In this document: in pieces, positions 1-8,351 of the stretch | Layout of the letters: each line of letters starts with the position of its first letter | How positions within the stretch are numbered: the stretch's first letter is position 1 | Origin: Algoriphagus sanaruensis | GTDB taxonomy: Bacteria; Bacteroidota; Bacteroidia; Cytophagales; Cyclobacteriaceae | DNA: 64,000 nt | NCBI RefSeq assembly: GCF_001593605.1 | Contig: NZ_CP012836.1 | Coordinates: 2,856,501 to 2,920,500, forward strand | Direction: 5' to 3' | Position numbers and translations under genes: made by a program | The notes under the pieces: generated by a model | Seen by the model: only the letters and a program-made list of their open reading frames with translations | Database searches by the model: none | What the model was told of the DNA's origin: nothing

Positions 1-245
1 GAAGGACTGTGGTCTATCCAAACCCCGCCAGAGAATTCGTCAACATAGCATTTAATCTTCCTACGCGTGAAAATGTGACCATTCGAATTATTTCTGCTAC
101 GGGAGCGGTAGTTCAGGAATTGAATTATCCAGGCACTCTGAACCAAACCTATACTTTCAGTACGGCTTTATTTAGAAGCGGGCTTTATGTAATTCAAATC
201 ACTGGTCCAACCCAAAGTGAGATCAAGCGCGTGTTTATTAATTGA
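1..245 (+). CDS. C-terminal end of a T9SS-secreted protein (5' truncated)
   Basis: This is the 3' end of a gene that begins before the window; the frame is open from base 3. What remains is a type IX secretion sorting tail of about 80 residues. It starts with VVYPNPAREF, has a middle beta-strand pattern, and ends with GLYVIQI followed by IKRVFIN. In Bacteroidota this tail sends a protein through the T9SS to the cell surface or medium and is then removed. The function of the missing upstream part cannot be inferred. A strong hairpin terminator follows the stop. Confidence 0.85.
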   Translation, partial: RTVVYPNPAREFVNIAFNLPTRENVTIRIISATGAVVQELNYPGTLNQTYTFSTALFRSGLYVIQITGPTQSEIKRVFIN

Positions 246-250
246 TCTTA

Positions 251-285
251 AAATCAGCCGAAATCGGGATTTCGGCTGATTTTTT
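251..285 (+). terminator. Intrinsic terminator of the T9SS cargo gene
   Basis: A perfect 14-bp inverted repeat (251-264 with 269-282, loop CGGG) begins six bases after the stop codon and runs into a T tract. It closes the upstream transcription unit. Confidence 0.85.
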
Positions 286-370
286 GTATTTAAAGGAAAT
301 AAGATTAAGCCATTTTTAGGATGAGTTCCTCAAAAAAGGGCCTTATATTTAATCAGCTTTATTTCTATCC

Positions 371-1126
371 ATGAGTTCATTTACCTACAGCTTAAGAAAA
401 ATAGTCATTAACCTGCTGATCGTTTTCGGCTTATCGATAATACTCGGTTTTTTATTTTTAAAAGTTTACCTCCCCACCTACACCAATCACGGAGAGACTG
501 TTTCTGTACCTGACTTATCTGGATACACATTTGAAGAAGCTACCGATTTGTTAGACAACTCAGGATTACAATTTGCGATCTCACCTGATTCGGGCTATAG
601 TACGGAGCATCCTGCTTTAGCGATTTTAAAACAAATTCCTGAATCTGGTGCATTAGTGAAAAGTGGCCGTAGAATTTACCTTACCCTAAATGCTCGTAAT
701 GCCCCAATCATCAAAATGCCTAACCTGGTTAATATCCAACTGAAAAATGTTCAGGAGATGCTGGCAAATTTGGGGCTTGAAAGAGGTGATATTATTTATG
801 TTCCTGATATTGGAATCAACGTGGTACTTGAGCAACGATATCGAGGTGTAGCTATTCCTGAGGGTTTTGAAATACCAAAAGGGGCTAGAATCGATCTTGT
901 AGTTGGGGATGGAATGGGAAATCAAATCTTGAAAGTTCCCAATCTAATTGGACTACCTGAAGAAGAAGCTGAGTTTTTGATTTTGGGTTCTGGATTACGG
1001 ATAGGTGCAAAAAATTATGCGTCAGTAGACTCTGTAGCAGTGGGACAAGTTATACTTCAGGTTCCAGAATCTGGATCAGATGTTCGTACCGGAGATATGA
1101 TTGATATTTGGATTTCTAAAAATTAA
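371..1126 (+). CDS. PASTA domain membrane protein
   Basis: A 251-residue protein with a short cytoplasmic N-terminus, one transmembrane helix at about residues 11-33, and three PASTA repeats (about 43-106, 113-178 and 190-250). Each repeat has the pattern VPDLxGxTxEEA or VPNLIGLPEEEA followed by GxVxxQxPxSG. PASTA domains bind uncrosslinked peptidoglycan or muropeptides. There is no kinase or penicillin-binding domain, so this is the stand-alone form common in Bacteroidota, probably periplasmic and linked to cell-wall synthesis. The next gene starts 3 bases after the stop, so the two are likely cotranscribed. Confidence 0.85.
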   Translation: MSSFTYSLRKIVINLLIVFGLSIILGFLFLKVYLPTYTNHGETVSVPDLSGYTFEEATDLLDNSGLQFAISPDSGYSTEHPALAILKQIPESGALVKSGRRIYLTLNARNAPIIKMPNLVNIQLKNVQEMLANLGLERGDIIYVPDIGINVVLEQRYRGVAIPEGFEIPKGARIDLVVGDGMGNQILKVPNLIGLPEEEAEFLILGSGLRIGAKNYASVDSVAVGQVILQVPESGSDVRTGDMIDIWISKN

Positions 1127-1129
1127 TCC

Positions 1130-2962
1130 GTGAATCGCTTAGTTACAATTGGCCTGCTATTTACTTTTTTAGGCTTCTTTTATGCTGAAGAAGTAGCAGG
1201 TCAGTTTGTAGAGTTTCAACCCTTGCCGGTCAACAAATTTAAAAAGCAAGTAGAAGCACCTAATCAAAGACTTCAATCAAAGCTGTTGCTACCTATTTGG
1301 GATGACTTTAGCCAAGGAATGGATTCCACATTATGGGATTTTGAAGGAGTAACATTCTCCGAAACAATCGGAATCAATCCACCATCTCTTGGAGTTTTGG
1401 TCTTAAATGGAGTAGATCAAAATGGCAAACCCTATTCTCTCCAACCGAAAGACCAAGGAGAAAGTGATTATTTAACCAGCAAATCAATTGACCTAACTAG
1501 TCTTTCCTCCAATCAGAAAAATTCATTGTTTTTAAGCTTTTTCTGGCAATCTGGAGGAAAATCAGAAGGACCTGATACTTCAGACAAGCTCACCCTTCAG
1601 TATTTAGATGAAAACGGGGTTTGGAATACCATTTGGACAAAAAACGGAGGCCCGGACCTGAACCGAGAGATCTTTTTTCAAGAACTAATTCAAATCCAGC
1701 CCGAGTGGCAGCATGCGGATTTTAAGTTTAGATTTTATTCCTCTGGAAGACAAAGTGGACCATTTGATAGTTGGCTGATCGATTATGTCTATTTAAATAC
1801 AAATCGAACTGGAGAGGATCGCTTTTTTAGAGATCGAGCACTTACTCAACCAAACTACATTTCTTTAGGTGCCTATGCTGCATACCCTTGGTTTTTATTA
1901 GATGAATTTCAAGAAGGCAATTGGTCTAGAGTATCCAATGAGTTCAATAATTTAGAAAATAGATTTAGGGCTATGGAGTTTTCCATTTCTGCCCAAGATG
2001 AAGTCGGAGGAAACAAGCTTTCTATCAACTTAAACACTCCTTTTGATCCTGTTCCAAACTCTCTCGAACGCAGAACATTCGAAGGGCGAAGTTTTGATAA
2101 GATTCCATCTCCTCAGGAGGAAACAGATTATTTTTTTGAAACTTATTTAACCACCGGTGACTTACGGCTATTTGAATTGGTAAATGGAGATACCCTTTGG
2201 TATGACCAAGTAGATTTTGCCCAAAATGATACTGTAAGGACTGATTTCCCTCTTCGAGATTATTTTGCCTACGATGGTGGGACTCCAGATTATGCTGCTG
2301 GAATTAATCAGCGATCTGGGCAATTGGCAGTAAAGTATTCCAGTCCAAAAGAGGTGTTTTTAAAAGGAATTTCCATTCAGTTTACAAACCCAAATCAAGC
2401 CAATCAAGCTTTAGATTTAGTCGTCTGGAAATCGTTAGATCAACGTCCTGTAGTAACTCAACAAATCGTAATTCCCCCTTTCGAATCAGGTTCTGAGTTC
2501 ATGTATTTTCCACTCGATACTAATCTTAGGATCTCAGTTGAATTTTATATTGGATTCACCCAGTTCACAAATGACTTTATCCATGTTGGACTAGACAAAA
2601 CTAGGGATCAGGCGGATAAAATTTTTTACAATGTAGGCGCAGGCTGGGTCGCCAATGAAGAAGTTAAAGGCTCCTTGCTCATTCGTCCTCATGTCTCCTC
2701 CACTCCACCTTTTGAGGAAAGTTCATTGCCAGAATCATCCTTTAGAATCTATCCAAATCCCGTCATTAATGAACTTCATATCGAAGGTAAGCATGACACG
2801 GTGCACGTGTTTGATTCCTTTGGAAGAGAGATTTTATTGGAAAGAAGAAAAACTGAAAAAGGAGAAATCCTTAATTTTGAAGGACAATTATCCGGTGTCT
2901 ATGTGGTTCATTTGATTTCCAATCAAAGCACCCAATCTGTTCGAATCCTTGTTAGAAACTAA
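1130..2962 (+). CDS. Secreted T9SS type A sorting-domain protein
   Basis: A 610-residue protein starting with GTG 3 bases after the PASTA gene. It has an N-terminal signal peptide (about residues 1-24, ending AGQ). A jelly-roll-like region follows (WDDFSQGMDSTLWDF, later DSWLIDYVYLN), of the kind seen in MAM/lectin-type domains of Bacteroidota surface proteins. The C-terminus is a T9SS tail, FRIYPNPVINELHIEG to GVYVVHLI. It should be exported by the Sec system and then by the T9SS. No catalytic motif was recognised, so the role (adhesion, glycan binding or structural) is open. Confidence 0.8.
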   Translation: MNRLVTIGLLFTFLGFFYAEEVAGQFVEFQPLPVNKFKKQVEAPNQRLQSKLLLPIWDDFSQGMDSTLWDFEGVTFSETIGINPPSLGVLVLNGVDQNGKPYSLQPKDQGESDYLTSKSIDLTSLSSNQKNSLFLSFFWQSGGKSEGPDTSDKLTLQYLDENGVWNTIWTKNGGPDLNREIFFQELIQIQPEWQHADFKFRFYSSGRQSGPFDSWLIDYVYLNTNRTGEDRFFRDRALTQPNYISLGAYAAYPWFLLDEFQEGNWSRVSNEFNNLENRFRAMEFSISAQDEVGGNKLSINLNTPFDPVPNSLERRTFEGRSFDKIPSPQEETDYFFETYLTTGDLRLFELVNGDTLWYDQVDFAQNDTVRTDFPLRDYFAYDGGTPDYAAGINQRSGQLAVKYSSPKEVFLKGISIQFTNPNQANQALDLVVWKSLDQRPVVTQQIVIPPFESGSEFMYFPLDTNLRISVEFYIGFTQFTNDFIHVGLDKTRDQADKIFYNVGAGWVANEEVKGSLLIRPHVSSTPPFEESSLPESSFRIYPNPVINELHIEGKHDTVHVFDSFGREILLERRKTEKGEILNFEGQLSGVYVVHLISNQSTQSVRILVRN

Positions 2963-2969
2963 ATTTATT

Positions 2970-3266
2970 ATGGAAGATATTACTGTAAGCGAATTAAAAG
3001 AGCGAATTGAAAAAGGAGAAAAATTCGTATTTGTGGACGTACGTGAAGAATGGGAATATGAAGAGGATAACCTAGGTGCGGAAAATATTCCACTTGGAGA
3101 ACTCCCAGATCGATTAGGCGAATTGGAAGCCCATAAAAACGAGGAAATTATCGTGCACTGCCGAAGTGGGGCTAGAAGCGGAAATGCCAAAAAGTTTATG
3201 GAAGGCAAAGGATTTACTAAAGTCCGAAACGTACTTGGAGGAATTATGGCCTACCGCCAGCTTTAA
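2970..3266 (+). CDS. Rhodanese-like domain protein
   Basis: A 98-residue single-domain rhodanese with no signal peptide, so probably cytoplasmic. It has the DVREEWEYEEDNLGAENIPL pattern typical of the fold and the active-site loop HCRSGARS with catalytic Cys at about residue 64. Stand-alone rhodaneses of this size carry persulfide sulfur or act as GlpE-like sulfurtransferases. I chose the ATG at 2970; an in-frame TTG at 2949 lies inside the preceding gene. It is 7 bases downstream of the T9SS gene and is followed by a terminator. Confidence 0.88.
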   Translation: MEDITVSELKERIEKGEKFVFVDVREEWEYEEDNLGAENIPLGELPDRLGELEAHKNEEIIVHCRSGARSGNAKKFMEGKGFTKVRNVLGGIMAYRQL

Positions 3267-3273
3267 AAAACTT

Positions 3274-3302
3274 AAGCCCTGAATTATTTCAGGGCTTTTT
3301 TT
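3274..3302 (+). terminator. Intrinsic terminator after rhodanese gene
   Basis: A 10-bp stem (3274-3283 with 3288-3297, loop TTAT) with a T tract through 3302 lies 7 bases after the rhodanese stop. It also separates the plus-strand unit from the convergent glycan operon. Confidence 0.85.
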
Positions 3303-3336
3303 GTGTGTAATGGTTACTAGCGTATTTATTCTTAAT

Positions 3337-4530
3337 TCAATTGATTGCTTTGATAAAAAAGAATAAAAGAATTAAAGAGGCAATTCCAATCCAGCTCAAC
3401 TTTGTAAGCCTAGCTTTGAATTTATTCATTTTTGCCTTAGTCCATAACTCATGAACTTGCTTTGAAATCTCAATAGCCTTAGCTGGAGACAATCCGGGGT
3501 AAGTCAAATTTTCCGCATCAGACTGAATATTTAATTCGGTAAAATAAAATTCAGTGGCCCTTTTACTCCAATCAGATAAAGTTAAATTTTCATCTCTTAG
3601 GTGTTCTATCAAGCCTTTTCTTTCATTCCCACTTAGCCATTCTGACCCATTCAGGCCTATTTTTTGGGAATTTAAAGCCGCCTGAAGAATCAATTCCTGT
3701 GGAAATGAATTCTTTGAATTTCCTTGGACCTTCTGGATTCGGATAAATTCAATATAATCCCTTGGAGGCGTGGCATTGACCGATTCAATATCTTTTTTAG
3801 GTTCTTGCCATCCTTTGGGAATGGGCATTTGCAATACGGATTCGAAAAAATCAGGGACTATTCCACCCGATAAGGTTTCCTTTTCATAAGGTCTAAATTG
3901 AACCCTTTCCTGTCCAAATTGATCCATCCAAAATCGAAGAATGGACGATGATTTCAGTCTTGGAAAAAATTGGGAGGTGTAAGTTTCAAAATCTAGTTCA
4001 GGAAAGGCTGCTCCCTTAATGTATTGATTATAGTGTGCAATAAGTAAGTCATCCTGCCTACGAAGGTAAACCACCACCTTCGGGACAAACCCCACTTGAT
4101 CACAGCACAGATAAATTTTTGAAACAGCACTTCTGATATATTCAGAATTAAATCCAATTTCCTGAGCAGAATGCATGTCAAACAAATCCTCAGCGGACAA
4201 AATCACGGTTGAATACTTTTTCTTTCTTACCTCAGCACTTAAAGATCGAAAGAGTGTTTCTAGGTTTCTATCTTGACCCATCACAGACTGATGAGCACTT
4301 AAATAGTCATCAGCTAAATCTGAATCAAGCTCATTCATGACTTCATGCCGGAGGATTGCAAAAAGCTTAAAATGGCTTATTTCATAGGCTTTTACCTGAT
4401 TTTTAGGATTCAAAACAGGATAAAAAACACCCTTTTCAGCTAATAATTTCCGATTGGAGAAAAAGGCAGACTGGAGCGCTTTTGAACCAGTTTTGTGTTG
4501 TCCGATATGAAGAATTAATTGGGTATCCAT
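3337..4530 (-). CDS. Sulfotransferase-family protein with C-terminal membrane anchor
   Basis: A 397-residue protein. The start LILHIGQHKTGSKALQ matches the 5'-phosphosulfate-binding loop of PAPS-dependent sulfotransferases (usual form GxxKTGTTxLQ). VVVYLRRQDDLLIAHYNQYI fits the 3'-phosphate-binding arginine region. One hydrophobic helix sits at the very C-terminus, so the enzyme is probably tethered to the inner membrane. The likely role is sulfating a surface or extracellular glycan, since the gene ends an operon with a methyltransferase and a double glycosyltransferase. I chose the ATG at 4530 over an in-frame TTG at 4551. Substrate unknown. Confidence 0.75.
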   Translation of the reverse strand: MDTQLILHIGQHKTGSKALQSAFFSNRKLLAEKGVFYPVLNPKNQVKAYEISHFKLFAILRHEVMNELDSDLADDYLSAHQSVMGQDRNLETLFRSLSAEVRKKKYSTVILSAEDLFDMHSAQEIGFNSEYIRSAVSKIYLCCDQVGFVPKVVVYLRRQDDLLIAHYNQYIKGAAFPELDFETYTSQFFPRLKSSSILRFWMDQFGQERVQFRPYEKETLSGGIVPDFFESVLQMPIPKGWQEPKKDIESVNATPPRDYIEFIRIQKVQGNSKNSFPQELILQAALNSQKIGLNGSEWLSGNERKGLIEHLRDENLTLSDWSKRATEFYFTELNIQSDAENLTYPGLSPAKAIEISKQVHELWTKAKMNKFKARLTKLSWIGIASLILLFFFIKAIN

Positions 4531-4534
4531 TGAT

Positions 4535-5140
4535 TTAAGGTTTGACACCAACTCCTATGAACCTCGGCGGATTCATTACCCGAATTACTTTACATTGGGT
4601 TAATCCTTCCAAAAAAACCTCTCGAATTGCCTGCTCGCTAAATCGATAATAATCTCCTGGATAGTTGTGAATCCCCAGTGTAACTGATCCCGCTGCCAAT
4701 ACAGTTGAATTTGAAAGTTTGGACCAAAGTCGCAGAACCCTCTTCACAATTTTATTTCCTCCTGCAAATGTGTTCAATCCCATTTCGGCATATCCAGGGA
4801 CTCCGATCACAATCAATCCTCCCGGTGCCGTAACCCGATGGATTTCCTTGATTGTTTTCCAAAAATAGATGTCATGCTCAAGGGTTGAATTGCAAACAAC
4901 CGCATTGAAATAGCCTGTTTCAAACCGACTCATGTCATTTCCATTACATTGAATCAACGTTCGATCCGCTGAGGTGATTTCCTCATCCAGATTAATTCCA
5001 ATTTTCGGGTTTGCATTTTTTAATCCCCTCAAAGCGAGAAGACTTTCTGGTCCACTCACTGCCCCCACTTCCAATACCGGCCCACTGATGTCAAAATCTT
5101 CAAAAATTCGTTCAAATGCTTGATAAACAGTTGGGCTCAT
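4535..5140 (-). CDS. Class I SAM-dependent methyltransferase
   Basis: A 201-residue protein with the Rossmann methyltransferase pattern: motif I VLEVGAVSGPES, the post-II/IV motif YFNAVVCNSTLEH, and APGGLIVIGVPG as motif V. It is closest in style to type-11 methyltransferases found in cell-surface polysaccharide clusters. It sits between a glycosyltransferase and a sulfotransferase on the same strand, with 4 bases to the latter. It probably methylates a glycan or glycolipid intermediate. Substrate not determinable. Confidence 0.75.
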   Translation of the reverse strand: MSPTVYQAFERIFEDFDISGPVLEVGAVSGPESLLALRGLKNANPKIGINLDEEITSADRTLIQCNGNDMSRFETGYFNAVVCNSTLEHDIYFWKTIKEIHRVTAPGGLIVIGVPGYAEMGLNTFAGGNKIVKRVLRLWSKLSNSTVLAAGSVTLGIHNYPGDYYRFSEQAIREVFLEGLTQCKVIRVMNPPRFIGVGVKP

Positions 5141-5204
5141 AGGTTTTTGGAAAGGGTATAGATTTTAAAATATTAAGTAGCTAAAGTTCGTATTGGAAAG
5201 TAAT

Positions 5205-7343
5205 TTACTTTTTAACTCTAATCCCGGCTTTCTTTAATCCGATTTCAAGCGAATACTTCGCAGACTTTTTGAAATACCAAGCTAAGCTGGATAAAATCTT
5301 CCTACGAAAGATCAGCTTGGGATTGATTTGAACCGCAATTTGAATCATCCGAACCAAAGCGGATGGATGAATCGGTTTTTGCGAAAGTGTTACAAAAAAC
5401 AAACTTGCCAATGTATTTGCTTCATACTTCGTTAAGGCTGGCTCAAACGTTTTGATATCGGTGGCATACTGAAGACTTGCCTGAAGAGCTATCGTTCTAA
5501 AAAGCCTGACATTGGCTAAAACCTCCGAAAAATCAAGCTTTGAACTCGCATTATTGCCATGTTGAACCCAATTCCCAGCGATTTGATTCATCACTAAAAC
5601 GGAACCTTCCAATGCCAATCGCAAGAGTCCATCCATATCTGAAGAACTGATATCCGAGGTATAACAACCTATTTTTACGGCCTCATCCCGTTTAAAAATG
5701 GTCCCTAAATGAGAAAAGAAAGCAGAATCATAAACAAAATTCAAATAGTCGCCACCTGAAAATAATCGGGACTGTTCTTTAAAATCTGGAAGGACATCCA
5801 CGGGGTTTTGTTGGGTGTTTTCAAATACAACCTGATGACCAGCCTGAATCATCATAGTAAATTCATTTCCCTCCTTAGCATGTAAATCCATGGCCTTTGA
5901 AATAAATTGAGAGTCGGTCAAATAATCATCTCCATCTAACATCAAAACCCATTCAGATTGAGCATAATCAGTTATCGCCCTTCGATAATTTTTTACTCTT
6001 CCAAGATTCTCCTCATTTCGATGGTATATAAACCTGGGGTCTTTAGCCCAAGCCAAAGCATGTGCTTCTGTTTGATCGCTTGAGGCATCATCAACCACAA
6101 CAACACTTAAATTGGGATAATCCTGCATCAAAGCGCTGGAAATAGCCTTAGCGATATAATTCTCTTGATTATAGGTGATAATAACAATAGAAACATGGGG
6201 CCTCGATTCATTCATTTTCTGAGGCCTTTTAACTTCAAGTTTAAACTCTTCCACATTTTTCGAATACAAAGATTCTCTAGGATTCTTTTTCAAGTTTGAG
6301 GTGAATTTGATTCGGAGATTTTCATCAGAAACTATCCGTGCCAATCCTTCTGCGATTGCTTCTTTCTGATTTGGGACAATTAATCCAGTTTTTTCATTTT
6401 CGATCAATTCATTTACCCCATTGACATCCGTGGCAATCACCGGCCGGTTCATCACCAATGCCTCCATTACGACCGTAGGACATCCTTCACTGGCTGAAAG
6501 TAGGGTGAAAACAGTACACTTGTTCATCCAAGAAAAGACCCTCCTGTTTTCCAACTTTCCTAAGAGGATGAAGTAATCCTGCATTCCCAAGCGTTTTATT
6601 TCGGCTTTTATGAGTTCCTCTTGAGGGCCTGTCCCGATGATATACCATCGAAAGAACACACGGCCTGCATGAAGTTGATGGTGAATTTGAAGAGATTCAA
6701 GGATTTGCTTTTCAGGTGAAATTCTCGCCACAGTCAATACACTGGGCAAATCATTAGGTACGTCAGGTTCATATTCCAAGTCCTTGTCTACTTCTACAAT
6801 AGGCTGAGATACACGGATTGGCTTGCCTGCCAATCCCTTAGCATACCGGTTCATTTTCAACCACAATTTGGTAGATACAGGGAGGAATACATCCGTATTT
6901 CTGATGCACAAATCAACACAGGATCGCTGCACGGGATTAAATCCACTATAATGAATCAAGCTTTCATCCACCAAAAAGGTATATTTCTTCAAAGCCCTAA
7001 CCAATGAAAAAGAAAGGCAGGCTTCCCAGCTTGGAAAAAGGGAACTACCAATCACTGCGTCATAAGTTTTTTGAAAGGGTGGCAAATTTCGATAAGGATT
7101 GATTTGACTGAAAGCATCCAAAGAATCGAGTGGGAACGATTGATCGGTAAGTTCCAGCTGAAAAACTTGAACCGAGGAAGAAAGCACTGAAAGCACTTGA
7201 TCACTAGTCGGACCGGTCACCAAAAGATCAATCTCAAAATCAGGAATCATTCGATTAATGTATCGAACTGTCAAAAAAGCGGCGCCACCAAGGGTAAGTT
7301 CTCTGGAAATAAAGAGAATCTTATTCGACGAAAGAGTCTGCAT
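5205..7343 (-). CDS. Bifunctional glycosyltransferase, GT4-GT2 fusion
   Basis: A 712-residue cytoplasmic protein with two glycosyltransferase domains. Residues about 5-370 form a GT4 (GT-B fold) unit with the N-terminal glycine loop RELTLGGAAF and the acceptor motif ASEGCPTVVMEALVMNRPVI. Residues about 383-610 form a GT2 (GT-A fold) unit with SIVIITYNQENYIAKAI, VVVVDDASSDQT and the metal-binding LMLDGDDYL. About 100 residues without clear domain follow. Such fusions add two successive sugars to a polysaccharide repeat. It leads the minus-strand operon with a methyltransferase and a sulfotransferase, consistent with making a sulfated surface glycan. Confidence 0.85.
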   Translation of the reverse strand: MQTLSSNKILFISRELTLGGAAFLTVRYINRMIPDFEIDLLVTGPTSDQVLSVLSSSVQVFQLELTDQSFPLDSLDAFSQINPYRNLPPFQKTYDAVIGSSLFPSWEACLSFSLVRALKKYTFLVDESLIHYSGFNPVQRSCVDLCIRNTDVFLPVSTKLWLKMNRYAKGLAGKPIRVSQPIVEVDKDLEYEPDVPNDLPSVLTVARISPEKQILESLQIHHQLHAGRVFFRWYIIGTGPQEELIKAEIKRLGMQDYFILLGKLENRRVFSWMNKCTVFTLLSASEGCPTVVMEALVMNRPVIATDVNGVNELIENEKTGLIVPNQKEAIAEGLARIVSDENLRIKFTSNLKKNPRESLYSKNVEEFKLEVKRPQKMNESRPHVSIVIITYNQENYIAKAISSALMQDYPNLSVVVVDDASSDQTEAHALAWAKDPRFIYHRNEENLGRVKNYRRAITDYAQSEWVLMLDGDDYLTDSQFISKAMDLHAKEGNEFTMMIQAGHQVVFENTQQNPVDVLPDFKEQSRLFSGGDYLNFVYDSAFFSHLGTIFKRDEAVKIGCYTSDISSSDMDGLLRLALEGSVLVMNQIAGNWVQHGNNASSKLDFSEVLANVRLFRTIALQASLQYATDIKTFEPALTKYEANTLASLFFVTLSQKPIHPSALVRMIQIAVQINPKLIFRRKILSSLAWYFKKSAKYSLEIGLKKAGIRVKK

Positions 7344-7372
7344 TACTTTCGAATCAGAAAGGGATTAAAATA

Positions 7373-7396
7373 GAATTGAAATTCACCATTCAATTC
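7373..7396. repeat. Short inverted repeat upstream of the glycan operon
   Basis: An 8-bp inverted repeat GAATTGAA-N8-TTCAATTC lies 30 bases upstream of the GT4-GT2 start. It could be an operator or an mRNA hairpin. No regulator gene is adjacent, so this is only a structural note. Confidence 0.35.
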
Positions 7397-7503
7397 CAAT
7401 ATAGGAGATAAAAATTCAAAAGGAATCAGATTTTGCACTTCAGTTGTTTGAATAAAATACAACTAAATCAGGTTAAAAAATTTCGTACGAATTCAACCCG
7501 CCC

Positions 7504-7541
7504 AAAAACAAAAGCCCTCAGAACTCAATCTGAAGGCTTTT
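7504..7541 (-). terminator. Intrinsic terminator of the CAU tRNA
   Basis: On the minus strand, a 12-bp stem with one G:U pair (7530-7541 with 7510-7521) is followed by TTTTGTTTTT. It lies 6 bases downstream of the tRNA 3' end. Confidence 0.75.
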
Positions 7542-7547
7542 TGAATG

Positions 7548-7621
7548 TGGGCCCACCTGGGCTCGAACCAGGGACCCCCTGATTATGAGTCAGATGCTCT
7601 AACCGGCTGAGCTATAGGCCC
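7548..7621 (-). tRNA. tRNA with CAU anticodon (Met or lysidine-modified Ile2)
   Basis: A 74-nt cloverleaf. The acceptor stem is GGGCCTA paired with TGGGCCC, with discriminator A. The D arm reads AGCTCAGCCGGTTAGAGC, the anticodon loop is CTCATAA (anticodon CAT), and the T arm is CCTGG-TTCGAGC-CCAGG. CCA is not encoded. A CAU anticodon fits elongator Met or the TilS-modified Ile2 tRNA; sequence alone does not settle which. An initiator tRNA is less likely because bases 1 and 72 are paired G:C. Confidence 0.93.
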
Positions 7622-7721
7622 GGGGGATCCTCACCAAAATCCACCTTAATTGGTGTTTTGACCTTGGTTTTGGGTCTGCAATGTTACATATTTGAGTTCA
7701 TTTACACAACTCCAAATACTT

Positions 7722-8351
7722 ATGCTTGCTGGCGAAAATGTGGATTTTTTCATCTTCGATTTGGGAAATGTGATCATCGATATTGACTACCTCCATACTC
7801 TCCAATTGCTTAAATCACAGCTACCCGAAGCACTTTATGGCCGGGTTGATGGGTTTTATCAAACTGATTTTCATAAAGCTTACGAAAAAGGCGAGATCGA
7901 TTCACCAACTTTTAGAAATCAGGTACGGGCCTATTTCGATCAGCCATGGAGTGATCAAAAAATTGATGAAATCTGGAACAGTCTTTTGGGAAAAATTCCT
8001 TCCTACCGAATCGATTTGATACGAAAATTAAAAGAAACCCATCAAGTCGGAGTCTTAAGTAATACCAATGAGATCCATATCGACGCAGTTAACCAAATTC
8101 TGAAATCAGAATTTGGACTGAATCAATTTCATGATCTTTTTGATCAAGTTTATTACAGCCATGAAATGGGATTAGCCAAACCAAGTGAGGAAATTTACTT
8201 GGAACTCGTCCAAAGACTCAAGGTCCCAGCCCATCGCGTGGTCTTTTTTGATGATTTGGAAGCGAATGTTGCAGGAGCAAAAAAAGTAGGCATTAATGCC
8301 ATACAGGTTACGGGACCACATGTCCTTTTAGAATATTTTAATTATGTATAA
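7722..8351 (+). CDS. HAD family hydrolase (YihX-like, HAD-IA)
   Basis: A 209-residue haloacid dehalogenase-like phosphatase. Motif I is FDLGNVIIDID, where the first Asp is the nucleophile. VGVLSNTNEIH is motif II, the lysine in GLAKPSEEIYLELVQRL is motif III, and VVFFDDLEANVAGAKKVGI is motif IV. The small helical cap after motif I and the xDLGNV signature fit the YihX-type sugar-phosphate phosphatase subgroup. I chose the ATG at 7722; an upstream in-frame TTG at 7692 adds ten unconvincing residues. It overlaps the next gene by 8 bases, so the two are translationally coupled. Confidence 0.85.
   Translation: MLAGENVDFFIFDLGNVIIDIDYLHTLQLLKSQLPEALYGRVDGFYQTDFHKAYEKGEIDSPTFRNQVRAYFDQPWSDQKIDEIWNSLLGKIPSYRIDLIRKLKETHQVGVLSNTNEIHIDAVNQILKSEFGLNQFHDLFDQVYYSHEMGLAKPSEEIYLELVQRLKVPAHRVVFFDDLEANVAGAKKVGINAIQVTGPHVLLEYFNYV

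Noticed and set aside
1139..1169. AGTTACAAT near 1139 as another ECF motif copy
   Set aside because: It lies inside a coding region and has no GAC box at the 15-base spacing.
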